Shown here one piece after another: positions 9,435 through 19,033 of a stretch of 64,000 bases of DNA. The stretch is from Rhodospirillaceae bacterium. Its GTDB lineage: Bacteria; Pseudomonadota; Alphaproteobacteria; GCA-2731375. The stretch is taken from assembly GCA_018660265.1 (NCBI GenBank), contig JABJKS010000085.1:81278-145277 (forward strand). The letters are read 5' to 3'. Each line of letters starts with the position of its first letter. Positions within the stretch are counted from its first letter, which is position 1. The notes below the pieces were generated by a model. The model was not told the DNA's origin and did no database searches. It saw only the letters and a program-made list of their open reading frames with translations. A program made the position numbers and the translations under genes.

Positions 9435-9643
9435 ACGAGGCAGCAGGTCTTGGTTTTTGCAAGTCGGGAGTATCCTTTCGGTGCGCGACTTCTTCCGAGT
9501 ACCTCATTCCTATACATACACGAAATCAAATTGTCCTAACGCGGCCCGGCAGTTGCCCGACAAGGCAAATAGCACTGGCACAGGAGCATTGGTCCGGGAT
9601 ACAGTCCCGGCAACAAGAAATTAATATTGGGGGACGAAACGAG

Positions 9644-10729
9644 ATGAAAGCGAAAGCTGCGGTGATGCGGGAGGCGCATGCGCCTTTGACGATTGAAGAG
9701 ATTGAGGTCGACAAACCGGCCCGGCGCGAGGTGTTGGTGCGTACGGTGTTCGCGGGCGTCTGCCATTCGGATCTGCATTTCATCGAAGGGCTGTACCCCA
9801 TCCCCTGCCCCTGTGTTCTGGGCCATGAAAGTGCCGGTGTCATCGAAGCTGTGGGCGAAGACGTCACCTATGTGAAGCCGGGCGATCATGTCATCACCTG
9901 CCTGTCCACATTCTGTGGCGAGTGTGAATTCTGCCTGACCGGGCGCATGTCGCTGTGTCAAAGCCCCATGGTGCAACGCGCCAAGGACGGCCCGCAACGC
10001 CTGTCCCAGAATGGCGAAGTGGTGGGCCAGTTCGCCAACCTGTCGTCCTATGCGGAATATATCCTGACCCATGAACATTCCGTCGTGAAAGTACGCGAAG
10101 ACATGCCCCTGGACCGCGCCGCCCTGATCGGTTGCGGCGTAATGACCGGCGTGGGTGCGGTATTCCACACGGCAAAGGTCGAGCCGGGCTCCACCGTAGC
10201 CGTGTTCGGTTGCGGCGGCATCGGCCTCTCTGCCATTAACGGTGCGGCCATCGCGGGTGCGGGCCAGATCATCGCCATCGACATGCTCGGCTCCAAATTG
10301 AACCTGGCCAAGGAGTTCGGTGCGACGGATGTGGTCAACCCGGCGGACGGCGATGTGGTCAAGCAGATCCGTTCCCTGACCGACGGCGGTGTGCACTATT
10401 CCTTTGAAGCTGTCGGCCTGAAGGCCACGGCGGAGCAATCTTTTCGGGCCCTGCGCCGGGGCGGCACGGCAACCATCATCGGCATGGTACCGGTTGGCAC
10501 GAACGTGGAATTGCACGGACCTGAGTTTCTGCAGGAGAAAAAGATCCAAGGGTCATCCATGGGTTCGAACCGTTTTCGCGTGGACATGCCCCGGTTGGTG
10601 GAATTCTATATGCGCGGCGATCTAAAGCTGGATCAAATGATCTCCGGTCGGATCAAGCTGGAACAGATCAACGACGCCATGGCCGAATTGAAGACCGGCG
10701 AAGTGGCGCGGAACGTCATCGCGTTTTAA
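9644..10729 (+). CDS. Zinc-dependent alcohol dehydrogenase (MDR superfamily)
   Basis: The 361-residue medium-chain dehydrogenase probably oxidises an alcohol with NAD(P). The catalytic zinc ligand region GVCHSDLHF and GHESAGVIEAVG lie in the first 70 residues. The four-Cys structural-zinc lobe CGECEFCLTGRMSLC follows, and the Rossmann motif FGCGGIGLSA is near residue 185. It resembles the class III/Rxyl_3153-type branch. The frame is open further upstream, but ATG 9644 is chosen because GGGGA precedes it at the usual distance and the protein then begins as its relatives do (MKAKAAV). A stem-loop that may terminate transcription follows. The substrate is not evident from the neighbours. Confidence 0.93.
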   Translation: MKAKAAVMREAHAPLTIEEIEVDKPARREVLVRTVFAGVCHSDLHFIEGLYPIPCPCVLGHESAGVIEAVGEDVTYVKPGDHVITCLSTFCGECEFCLTGRMSLCQSPMVQRAKDGPQRLSQNGEVVGQFANLSSYAEYILTHEHSVVKVREDMPLDRAALIGCGVMTGVGAVFHTAKVEPGSTVAVFGCGGIGLSAINGAAIAGAGQIIAIDMLGSKLNLAKEFGATDVVNPADGDVVKQIRSLTDGGVHYSFEAVGLKATAEQSFRALRRGGTATIIGMVPVGTNVELHGPEFLQEKKIQGSSMGSNRFRVDMPRLVEFYMRGDLKLDQMISGRIKLEQINDAMAELKTGEVARNVIAF

Positions 10730-10739
10730 GGAAGCGTAT

Positions 10740-10768
10740 TCAGGGTGTCGTCGCTGGCGGCACCCTGA
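10740..10768 (+). terminator. Probable terminator between convergent genes
   Basis: An 8-bp stem (TCAGGGTG / CACCCTGA) with a 13-base loop begins 11 bases after the dehydrogenase stop. The downstream T-run is poor (TTGCGTCTT), so termination strength is uncertain. Confidence 0.5.
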
Positions 10769-10833
10769 TTGCGTCTTAGTCGTGCACAGTCTGGATTACC
10801 GGATCATGTGTGGTAATGACGATTTCATTTGTC

Positions 10834-10860
10834 ATGCCCGTGCTTGACACGGGTATCCAG
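10834..10860. repeat. Dispersed palindromic (REP-like) element
   Basis: ATGCCCGTG and CACGGGTAT form a 9-bp stem (one G:T pair) around CTTGA, followed by CCAG. Elements of the form GTCATxCCCG...CGGGxATCCA are common short intergenic palindromes in proteobacteria. It lies between convergent genes. Confidence 0.6.
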
Positions 10861-10871
10861 AGCGCCAATTT

Positions 10872-11591
10872 TTAAGCCGCTTCCAGCTGATAATCCCATA
10901 GGCTGAAATTCAGGCTTTGCCGGGCATCCGCCGTCTCACCCCAGATGTCCGTGGCCTGAAAGCGCACTGTATAAACATGCTGCAAGGCGTCGGTCTTTTC
11001 ATGATCGTGGTCGTGGCTGTGTGCATGACTGTCTGGGAACACCTTGGCACCCCGGTCATGCTCAATCGTACCAATGGTGCCACGGATATAGTTTGGCAGA
11101 TGGCTGTGGCCCTGCAGTTCGATGTCCAGGGCCTTTACCCTGTCACCTGTCTGAAAGCGTGGCCCTTCGGCCTCTACCTTGGCGATGGCGGCGATGCGCG
11201 CCTCTAATTCGGCGCGGCCAACCATGCCTTTGACGTCCAGCATTTTTTCCAGGCCGGCCAGCCAATAATGATAATAGTTCGCCCCATCCGCCTCACAGGC
11301 GGCAAGGAATTTGTTGTAGTTGCGCAGGCTCTCATCATCAGGCGCGGGTTCCTGTGGGGCAGCATCTGACGAATGGTCGGGGAAATGATCTGGGGATTGG
11401 ATTTCATGGCCCAGATAATCATCCCAATCAGGCCAGGTATATTGCCCGGTCTGATACAGGTTCATGACGATGGCAAAGGCGTGGGCCTGCCAGGCTTCGT
11501 GAAAGACCGGGCCTTGAACGTCACCGGGCTGGGCCGCACCACCTTGTCGCGCCGGCATCTTCAGATCGGGAACGCCCAGTAGCTTACGCAC
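10872..11591 (-). CDS. Nitrile hydratase beta-like/activator protein with His-rich loop
   Basis: The 239-residue protein is the last gene of the nitrile hydratase-type operon. Residues ~28-125 (FHEAWQAHAFAIVMNLYQ, WPDWDDYL, YYHYWLAGLEKML) resemble the beta N-half and the small activator proteins (P14K/P15K type) that load metal into the alpha subunit. Residues ~145-239 (FQTGDRVKALD, LPNYIRGTIGTI, LWDYQLE) repeat the SH3-like beta C-half. Between them lies a His cluster, SHAHSHDHDHE (residues 188-198, five alternating His), which suggests metal binding. The start is GTG 11591, overlapping the preceding TAG by one base. Likely a cobalt-handling maturation factor or a fourth, beta-like subunit. 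The fold is a confident call; the role is inferred. Confidence 0.8.
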   Translation of the reverse strand: MRKLLGVPDLKMPARQGGAAQPGDVQGPVFHEAWQAHAFAIVMNLYQTGQYTWPDWDDYLGHEIQSPDHFPDHSSDAAPQEPAPDDESLRNYNKFLAACEADGANYYHYWLAGLEKMLDVKGMVGRAELEARIAAIAKVEAEGPRFQTGDRVKALDIELQGHSHLPNYIRGTIGTIEHDRGAKVFPDSHAHSHDHDHEKTDALQHVYTVRFQATDIWGETADARQSLNFSLWDYQLEAA

Positions 11592-11947
11592 TATGCCATT
11601 TTCTCCAAATAATCATCCCACAAGTCGATATACAGGCTGTCCTGGGCCGGCGCGTCGGCCCCCCAAAGCTCCTGCGCCGTGAACTTGACGGAATACAAAT
11701 GTTGGGGCTGCTTGCCGCCGCCATGGGCCAGACTGTCGGCGAATTGAAAAATACCGTGATCTGCCGCGACAACGCCTTGCTTACCACGAATGTATCGGGG
11801 CAGACGGGTATGGCCCGTCGGGTTGACGTTACGGGCCTGGATGGCATCTCCGACTTTGAAGGAAGCTGCTACATCAGCATCCACATGCGCGGTGCGGGTC
11901 GCTTTATAGAGACCCCGCGCAACCTCTTGTGTGATGACCCGGCTCAT
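11591..11947 (-). CDS. Nitrile hydratase-type beta subunit, C-terminal (SH3-like) half as a separate protein
   Basis: The 118-residue protein corresponds to the C-terminal barrel of a normal nitrile hydratase beta subunit: FKVGDAIQARNVNP, TRLPRYIRGKQGVV, QHLYSVKFTAQELWG and LYIDLWDDYLE. In most bacteria this is fused to the N-half. Here it is a separate gene, as in thiocyanate hydrolase (whose alpha subunit is this half) and in toyocamycin nitrile hydratase. It overlaps the gene for the N-half by four bases (ATGA type), so translation is probably coupled and the subunits made in equal amounts. It acts with the alpha-type subunit in a cytoplasmic metalloenzyme complex. Confidence 0.92.
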   Translation of the reverse strand: MSRVITQEVARGLYKATRTAHVDADVAASFKVGDAIQARNVNPTGHTRLPRYIRGKQGVVAADHGIFQFADSLAHGGGKQPQHLYSVKFTAQELWGADAPAQDSLYIDLWDDYLEKMA

Positions 11948-12243
11948 GACAAATCCTTCATGCGCGCTTCAATTTCGCCGGCATCCAGGACGCCTTTCTC
12001 CACCAACATGGCAATGGTGCCTTCCAGCCAGCGTTCGTAATAGCTGATGGAGAGATATTCCACAGGGGGTATCTTCTCCATAGCATGGCGGAATTCGTCT
12101 AGATTGAAATGACCGCCTGCCAGGCCGATCCGCGCCAAAGCCAGCGCCTTGCCCTCCCACTCATCATGAAAGGTTGGTTCGTTCTCTTCCCGCACAATTG
12201 GTCCCAGGCCGTGCATGCCGCCGAGATCATGGATGCCGTTCAT
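11944..12243 (-). CDS. Nitrile hydratase-type beta subunit, N-terminal half as a separate protein
   Basis: The 99-residue protein begins with the family signature [16 protein letters not shown] and carries [14 protein letters not shown] and [13 protein letters not shown]. Together these make up the N-terminal helical half of the nitrile hydratase beta subunit. It ends where the linker to the SH3-like half would begin, and the next gene supplies that half. It overlaps both the alpha gene (12240-12243) and the C-half gene (11944-11947) by four bases. No frameshift scar is visible: both halves have proper starts and stops, so this is a genuine split architecture rather than a broken gene. Confidence 0.93.
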   Translation of the reverse strand: MNGIHDLGGMHGLGPIVREENEPTFHDEWEGKALALARIGLAGGHFNLDEFRHAMEKIPPVEYLSISYYERWLEGTIAMLVEKGVLDAGEIEARMKDLS

Positions 12244-12839
12244 GGTGCAACCTCCCCCCCGACGTCGAGGGCTCTGGTGACGCCAATCATGGAGTCCCTG
12301 GTGACCAGAGCCATCAGTTCATCCTCGCTCATGCCGTCCGTACCGGCGGGACGTTCGGGCAGCACCATATAGCGCAGCTCCGCATTACTGTCCCAGACCC
12401 GCACCTCAGCCTCCGCCGCGATGTTCGTGCCGAACTCCACCAACACGCCGCGCGGGTCGGAAGCAGCGCGGGCCCGATAGGGCGCTGATTTATACCAGAC
12501 AGGCGGCAGGCCCATCGTGGCCCAGGGGAAGCAGGAACATAAGGTGCAGACAACGATGTTATGGACCGCCGCCGTATTCTCCACCACCACCATGTCTTCG
12601 CCCTGCACCGCCTCAAAGCCCAACTCGACAATGGCATCGGTGGGATTGCTCAATAAACGATCCTTGAAGGCGGGATCACTCCAGGCGCGCGCGACGACGC
12701 GGGCACCATTTTGCGGGCCCAGGCGGTTTTCGAACAGGTCAATAATCTCGTCTATGGCCGGGGCCTCTACCAGGCCTTTTTCCAGCAATAGAGACTCCAA
12801 TGCCCTGACCCGCAAAGCTACTTCATCATCTGACGTCAT
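12240..12839 (-). CDS. Nitrile hydratase alpha / thiocyanate hydrolase gamma-type metal subunit
   Basis: The 199-residue protein is the metal-carrying catalytic subunit. The active-site claw VCTLCSC (Cys 98, 101 and 103) has Thr in the second position, the form typical of cobalt enzymes; iron enzymes usually have Ser there. In known enzymes the second and third Cys are oxidised and bind a non-corrinoid Co(III) or Fe(III) that hydrates nitriles to amides or hydrolyses thiocyanate. Other family marks are [28 protein letters not shown] and [16 protein letters not shown] 12839 is preferred over GTG 12848 because AAGGGG is about ten bases upstream. It is the first gene of the four-gene overlapping operon. 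Nitrile versus thiocyanate activity cannot be decided here. Confidence 0.95.
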   Translation of the reverse strand: MTSDDEVALRVRALESLLLEKGLVEAPAIDEIIDLFENRLGPQNGARVVARAWSDPAFKDRLLSNPTDAIVELGFEAVQGEDMVVVENTAAVHNIVVCTLCSCFPWATMGLPPVWYKSAPYRARAASDPRGVLVEFGTNIAAEAEVRVWDSNAELRYMVLPERPAGTDGMSEDELMALVTRDSMIGVTRALDVGGEVAP

Positions 12840-12894
12840 TCTCGCCACCCCTTTTGGAAACCAACATCCAGTCTAGCAATCAGTATCTGACTTG

Positions 12895-13908
12895 TCACGA
12901 CTGCCAGGCGGGCGCCGCTTGAAAGGCGGTGGCCATGGCCGCGCGCTGTTCTGCCGTCTGCCAGGATGCCGCGACACCGTTCAGGATGAAGGTCTTGATT
13001 TGCGCCCGATCAAAGCCAAAGACATCGTGCAGAACGACAAATTCTTCGACCATGGAATTGTGGAACATGCCCGGATCATCCGTATTGACGGTCAGCATCA
13101 GACCCGCATCCCAGAACTGACGCACCGGATGATCCTCTATTCCAGCCAGAGAACCGGTAGCGACGTTGGAGAGCGGACATAGTTCAATCGGAACCTGGGT
13201 TTCCGCCAGCAGGGCCATGACACTTTCGTCCGCGTGCGCCGCGATGCCATGGCCAATGCGATCAACCTTCAAAGCCTCGACCGCACCGCGAATGGATTCC
13301 GGCCCCGCAGCTTCGCCGGCATGGGCGGATGTGCGCAGTCCCAAGGCGCGCGCGGCTTCATAGACTTCCGCAAATGGTTCGGGCGGATACAGATGTTCCG
13401 AGCCGCCGATGCCGATACCGATGATACCGCAATCCATCACCTCTTTGATTTGCGACAAGGTATCGGCTGCCTGATCCGGGCCATGATCGCGGACCAGGTC
13501 GGCGATCAGGCGGACCTCTATCTCTCCCACCCGGTCAAGGCCGGCGCGAATGGCCTTGGCCAGGCCGATGGGCTTCAGGCCCTGATCCAGGAACCTGGTG
13601 GGGGAGAAGAAGATTTCGGCATAGCGGATATTTTGCCTGGCCAGGTCGCGGGCCACAGCCTCGGCAATGAAAGTGAAATCATCGTAGGAGCGGATGAAAC
13701 CGTTTTTCCAGATCCAGGTGGCGATGAAATCCGGGAAATCCTTGTAGGTCAGACGCGGGCGGAGGGCGGCGAGGTCCGGCACATCCGCATCACCGCCATA
13801 TTTTTCCATCAACTGCCACAACGCAGACAGGGGTATCGCGCCCTCCAGGTGCAAGTGTAATTCCACTTTCGGCAGGGCCCCAAGCCAGGTCCGCAAATCA
13901 TCCGTCAT
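12895..13908 (-). CDS. Adenosine deaminase-family amidohydrolase
   Basis: The 337-residue zinc aminohydrolase belongs to the adenosine/adenine deaminase family, which deaminates purines or their nucleosides. The sequence shows the first metal motif HLHLEGA (residues 18-24), the SAHAGE motif with the third His and catalytic Glu, a RIGHG segment, and NTDDPGMF with the metal-binding Asp pair. It could be an adenosine deaminase, an adenine deaminase or an aminofutalosine-deaminase-like paralogue; the motifs alone do not settle it. The gene is divergent from the flavin monooxygenase gene across a 115-base region containing dyad symmetry. It ends 55 bases upstream of the nitrile hydratase operon on the same strand. 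Confidence 0.9.
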   Translation of the reverse strand: MTDDLRTWLGALPKVELHLHLEGAIPLSALWQLMEKYGGDADVPDLAALRPRLTYKDFPDFIATWIWKNGFIRSYDDFTFIAEAVARDLARQNIRYAEIFFSPTRFLDQGLKPIGLAKAIRAGLDRVGEIEVRLIADLVRDHGPDQAADTLSQIKEVMDCGIIGIGIGGSEHLYPPEPFAEVYEAARALGLRTSAHAGEAAGPESIRGAVEALKVDRIGHGIAAHADESVMALLAETQVPIELCPLSNVATGSLAGIEDHPVRQFWDAGLMLTVNTDDPGMFHNSMVEEFVVLHDVFGFDRAQIKTFILNGVAASWQTAEQRAAMATAFQAAPAWQS

Positions 13909-13948
13909 AATTATTTATCCCATCGAATTGGCCAAAATTTGATCTGCC

Positions 13949-13983
13949 GGGCGATTTGCTATTCAATTCGCCCAGTCACTGGG
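13949..13983. promoter_or_regulatory. Dyads in a divergent promoter region
   Basis: Between the divergent adenosine-deaminase-like and luciferase-like genes there is a GGGCGA...TCGCCC inverted repeat. It runs directly into the palindrome CCCAGTCACTGGG (13971-13983). Their position about 40-75 bases from both start codons suits an operator. The binding protein is unknown. Confidence 0.4.
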
Positions 13984-14023
13984 CCATCGAGCGTATGCAA
14001 ACGACAATCAGAGGAATGGTTAT

Positions 14024-15259
14024 ATGAAATTCGGCGTCTTTTATGAACTACAATTACCCCGTCCCTGGAAAGAGGGTGATGAACATCGGATGTTTAAGGA
14101 AGCGTTGGAACAGATCGTCCTGGCCGACAAATTGGGTATCGATCATGCCTGGGCTGTGGAACATCACTTTTTAGACGAATATTCCCATTGCTCCTCACCG
14201 GAGGTTTTGCTGGCCGCAGCCGCCGGGCAAACCAAAAACATTCGTCTCGGTCACGGCATCCGCCAGGTGATCCCGAACTACAACCACCCCGCCCGTACGG
14301 CAGAGGGTTTGGGCGCGTTGGATCTGGTCTCTGACGGCCGGGTTGATTTCGGCATTGGTGAAGGTGCCACGCGGTTGGAGTTGGGGGGCTTTGACATTCC
14401 CGCCCGGCAAAAGCGCGCCATGGCGATTGAGGCAGCGGAACAGATCGCCAATATGATGGTGATGACGCCCTATCCCGGCTTTGAAGGTGAAGGTTTCTCC
14501 ATGCCCTGCCGGAACATTCTGCCCAAGCCGTTGCAGACCCCCCATCCGCCCATGTGGATGGCGTGTACCAATCGCGACACCATCAAAATCGCCGCCTCCC
14601 TGGGTATTGGCGCCCTGGCCTTCTCGTTCCTGGATCGGGAGGAAGCAAAAACCTGGTCCGACATCTATTACGACATCATCAAGTCGGATGAGTGCGTGCC
14701 CATTGGCCACAGCGTGAATGCGAACATTGCCATCGTCTCGAATTTCTCCCTGCATCATGACCGGGAAGAGGCCATGCGCCGGGGGCAGTTGAATTTCGAA
14801 TTCTTCGCCTATGCCCTGAACGCCCTGGTGGCCCATGATACCGTGCCGGGACGCACCAACCTGTGGGACGAATATATCGCCCAGCATGGTTCCAAGACCG
14901 AAGAACTGATCGCCTCTGTTAAACGGGCACGGACCTATGTCTCGGGCATCGGCACGCCAGAGGATTTGTCCAGCCATATCGCCGAGTTTGAAGAAGCCGG
15001 CGTGGACCAGATGATCTTCCTGCAACAGGCCGGGCGGAATCTGCATAGTGAGATATGTGAGTCACTGGAATTGTTCGCAGCCGAGGTCCAGCCAAAGTTC
15101 AAAGCCAAGCAGGCGGAAAAAGCAGAGAAGAAGTCGGCTGAACTTGCCCCCTATATCAAGGCGGCTTTGGCGCGGAAGAAATTTATGAAGCCTTTGGCCG
15201 ATGATGAAGTTCCCGTGGTCAAAGCATCTGTCAAGTCAGCCCAAATAGCCGGAACCTAA
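14024..15259 (+). CDS. Luciferase-like (LLM class) flavin-dependent monooxygenase
   Basis: The 411-residue protein belongs to the bacterial luciferase-like TIM-barrel family, which uses reduced flavin and oxygen to oxidise small substrates. It has the characteristic start MKFGVFYELQ, AWAVEHHF with the paired His, VLLAAAAGQTKNIRLGHG, and DLVSDGRVDFGIGEGA. The C-terminal ~60 residues are Lys/Ala/Glu-rich and longer than in minimal members. GAGG lies before the ATG. The downstream dehydrogenase remnant and CoA transferase are on the same strand with short gaps, so a shared transcript is likely. The substrate is not evident. Confidence 0.92.
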   Translation: MKFGVFYELQLPRPWKEGDEHRMFKEALEQIVLADKLGIDHAWAVEHHFLDEYSHCSSPEVLLAAAAGQTKNIRLGHGIRQVIPNYNHPARTAEGLGALDLVSDGRVDFGIGEGATRLELGGFDIPARQKRAMAIEAAEQIANMMVMTPYPGFEGEGFSMPCRNILPKPLQTPHPPMWMACTNRDTIKIAASLGIGALAFSFLDREEAKTWSDIYYDIIKSDECVPIGHSVNANIAIVSNFSLHHDREEAMRRGQLNFEFFAYALNALVAHDTVPGRTNLWDEYIAQHGSKTEELIASVKRARTYVSGIGTPEDLSSHIAEFEEAGVDQMIFLQQAGRNLHSEICESLELFAAEVQPKFKAKQAEKAEKKSAELAPYIKAALARKKFMKPLADDEVPVVKASVKSAQIAGT

Positions 15260-15298
15260 AGTATCCGAACCAGGTTAATTGGGGCAGGGTAAGCAGCC

Positions 15299-15487
15299 AT
15301 GAAAATTTCCATCCTGGATGATTATCATGACACATTGCGCACCCTGCCCTGCTTCGCCAAGCTGGACGGCCACGATGTCGCGCGAGAAGAATACGAAATT
15401 CTTTTTTCAGACATCTTTGACCAAATCAACGCCTATGCGAAAGGTGCCCCCATCAACGTGATCAATCCCGACGTTCTGGCAACATGA
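15299..15487 (+). pseudogene. Internally deleted D-2-hydroxyacid dehydrogenase remnant
   Basis: The 62-codon frame joins the two ends of a protein that is normally ~310-330 residues long. Its first ~27 residues (MKISILDDYHDT, FAKLDGHDV) match the usual start of D-isomer-specific 2-hydroxyacid dehydrogenases. The rest (EEYEILFSDIFDQI, YAKGAPINVINPDVL) matches their usual last ~33 residues. The whole catalytic and NAD-binding core is missing, with the junction near 15380, in frame. The stop overlaps the ATG of the CoA transferase by four bases, so the remnant may persist because it couples translation to that gene. A functional micro-protein is possible but less likely. Confidence 0.75.
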
Positions 15488-16686
15488 CCGAACCCCAACC
15501 CATGGCCGGTGTTCGGGTTCTGGACCTGGCCACATTTATCGCTGCGCCGTTCACGGCGACAATCCTGGGCGAATTCGGGGCCGAAGTAATCAAGGTGGAA
15601 CAGCCGGGCAGCGGCGATCCCATGCGCAAGTTCGGCACCGCCACCGAACTGCCGGATAGTTCCTTGGCCTGGCTGTCCGAGGCGCGAAACAAACAATCCA
15701 TTACGCTGAACTTGAAAGCGCCGCAGGGTGTCGATCTGTTCAAGCGTCTGGTGGCGCAGACAGATGTACTTTGCGAGAACTTCCGCCCCGGTACTTTGGA
15801 AAAATGGGGCCTAGGCTATGACGTCCTGCGCGCCATAAATCCAAAATTGGTTATGTTGCAGGTCAGTGGCTACGGCCAGGACGGCCCATACCGGGACCGG
15901 CCGGGCTTTGCCCGCATTGCCCATGCGGTTGGCGGCCTGACCTATTTGGCGGGCATGCCCGGCGAAGCGCCTGTCACGCCGGGCTCTACGTCCTTGGCGG
16001 ACTATATATCCGGATTGTTTGGCGCCATCGGCGTATTAATGGCCTTACGCAGCGTGGAACAAACGGGCCAGGGGCAAACAGTGGATGTGGCCCTGTTCGA
16101 AAGTATATTCAGGGTGCTGGACGAATTGGCACCGGTCTATGCGAAACACGGCACGGTGCGGGAGCGGGAGGGTCTGGGCACCCGCAATGTATGCCCGCAC
16201 GGCCATTTCCCCACCAAAGACGGCGAATGGGTTGCCGTTGCGTGTACATCGGACAAAATCTGGGACCGTATGGCGCGCAACGTTCTGGATCGCCCCGATC
16301 TGGCGGACAGCCATCCAACGACGGCCGATCGGGTTGCCGACAGGGACCTGATTGATGGCGCGGTGCGGAATTTCACCCTTGCGAATCCCTCAGCCGAAGT
16401 GGTGGCAATCTGCGCCGGGGGAGAGGTTCCCTGCGCCACGATCAACTCCATCGCCGATATTTTTGCCGATCCCCAATTTGATGCCCGCGGTACCCTGCAT
16501 CGTATGCAACACGCTCTTTTAGGTGAGGTTGTGGTGCCTGACGTCCTGCCAAGGTTATCGGGAACGCCAGGAACCATAGAAAACCTGGGCCCTGCGCTTG
16601 GAAATTGGAACGATGAAGTCTATGGCAAACGCCTTGGTCTATCGCCTTCAGAACGTGAGGAGCTGCAAAAAAATGGCGTAATTTAG
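15484..16686 (+). CDS. CaiB/BaiF family (class III) CoA transferase
   Basis: The 400-residue protein moves CoA between carboxylic acids. Family marks are GVRVLDLATFIAAPF near the start, FGAEVIKVEQPGSGDPMR, NKQSITLNLK, LCENFRPGTLEKWGLGYD and a PYRDRPGF segment. The catalytic Asp is in LADYISGLFGAIG, near residue 178. The start ATG lies inside the stop region of the preceding dehydrogenase remnant (ATGA overlap). The acyl substrate is unknown. The upstream flavin monooxygenase and hydroxyacid dehydrogenase fragment suggest that a small carboxylic-acid pathway once ran through this cluster. Confidence 0.93.
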   Translation: MTEPQPMAGVRVLDLATFIAAPFTATILGEFGAEVIKVEQPGSGDPMRKFGTATELPDSSLAWLSEARNKQSITLNLKAPQGVDLFKRLVAQTDVLCENFRPGTLEKWGLGYDVLRAINPKLVMLQVSGYGQDGPYRDRPGFARIAHAVGGLTYLAGMPGEAPVTPGSTSLADYISGLFGAIGVLMALRSVEQTGQGQTVDVALFESIFRVLDELAPVYAKHGTVREREGLGTRNVCPHGHFPTKDGEWVAVACTSDKIWDRMARNVLDRPDLADSHPTTADRVADRDLIDGAVRNFTLANPSAEVVAICAGGEVPCATINSIADIFADPQFDARGTLHRMQHALLGEVVVPDVLPRLSGTPGTIENLGPALGNWNDEVYGKRLGLSPSEREELQKNGVI

Positions 16687-16812
16687 ACCCTGCGACACCT
16701 TGAAGCGTCGTAGCCGCTTGCCAGGACTGAATGGCTATGCTACGAAACGCCGCGTCTTACGATGGAGCTGTCCAAAAGACTATTTCGTCGTAAATTTAGC
16801 CTTATGTTTTCA

Positions 16813-16840
16813 AGGACTTAGGCAGTATTGGCTAAGTCCT
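16813..16840 (+). promoter_or_regulatory. Inverted repeat in the leader of the atp operon
   Basis: AGGACTTAG (16813-16821) and CTAAGTCCT (16832-16840) form a perfect 9-bp stem with a 10-base loop, 54 bases before the atpH start. No T-run follows on the plus strand, so it could be a leader structure or a protein site rather than a terminator of the CoA transferase gene. Confidence 0.45.
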
Positions 16841-16894
16841 GTTCGTTGTCGATTTCTTTCCGCGACTTCTTTTCGCAATGAGGACCCCGTAAAC

Positions 16895-17454
16895 GTGTCA
16901 GCCGAAGCAAGCGTCGTATCCGGCATAGCAGGACGGTACGCCACCGCACTGTTCGAACTCGCGCGCGATAATGGTGCGCTGGATCAGGTTGCCTCAGACC
17001 TTTCGGATCTGGGTAACATGATAGAGCAATCAGACGATTTGAACCGTTTGTTGCGCAGCCCAATTATTGCCGCCGAAGATCAGGCCAAAGGTATTGCCGC
17101 GGTACTGGATAAAGCCGGTGCCCAGACAATGGTCGCCAATTTCGTTGCCGTTGTGGCCAAGAACCGCCGCCTGTTCGCTTTACGCGACATGGTCCGGGCC
17201 TTCCGGTCCCTGTTGTCGGTCCACCGTGGTGAAGTGGTGGCGGAGATAACTTCCGCCCACAGCCTGAACGATGAGCAATTGAACAAGATTAAAGCCGAAT
17301 TATCCGCATCGATGAAAACCGATGTGCAAGTTGAAACGGCAGTGGATGAAAGCATCCTGGGCGGCATGATCGTCAAGGTGGGATCGCGTATGGTCGATTC
17401 ATCGCTGCGAACAAAAATTCAAAATCTCAGATTTGCCATGAGGGGAGTTGAGTA

Positions 17455-17455
<1 letters not shown>
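16895..17455 (+). CDS. atpH: ATP synthase F1 subunit delta
   Basis: The 186-residue subunit links F1 to the peripheral stalk. The [14 protein letters not shown] start, [21 protein letters not shown] and the C-terminal [19 protein letters not shown] are family-specific. The frame is open upstream, but GTG 16895 is chosen because AGGA lies about ten bases ahead and the length then fits the family. It is the first gene of the F1 operon, and its stop overlaps the atpA ATG by one base. F0 genes are absent here, as usual in alphaproteobacteria where they lie elsewhere. Confidence 0.96.
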
Positions 17456-18984
<1,529 letters not shown>

Positions 18985-19033
18985 TTCGCCACCTTTTGCA
19001 CGAATAAGGTTAAACGTTAAGGGCGCCGTCTAA

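Noticed and set aside
9576..9595. TGGCAC-containing sequence upstream of the alcohol dehydrogenase resembling a sigma-54 promoter
   Set aside because: The second element (TTGC) is not at the required spacing, so the match is only half of the consensus.
9536..10549. Long open frame on the minus strand opposite the alcohol dehydrogenase
   Set aside because: It mirrors a well-conserved gene, has no family features or ribosome-binding site, and is of the kind produced by GC-rich codon structure. The same applies to the long antisense frames at 3469-4335, 14195-15046, 47784-48692 and 54058-55308.
11944..12243. The split beta subunit as a sequencing frameshift or pseudogene
   Set aside because: Both halves have proper start codons and four-base ATGA overlaps, and the first begins with the canonical beta N-terminus. 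The split is known in related enzymes.
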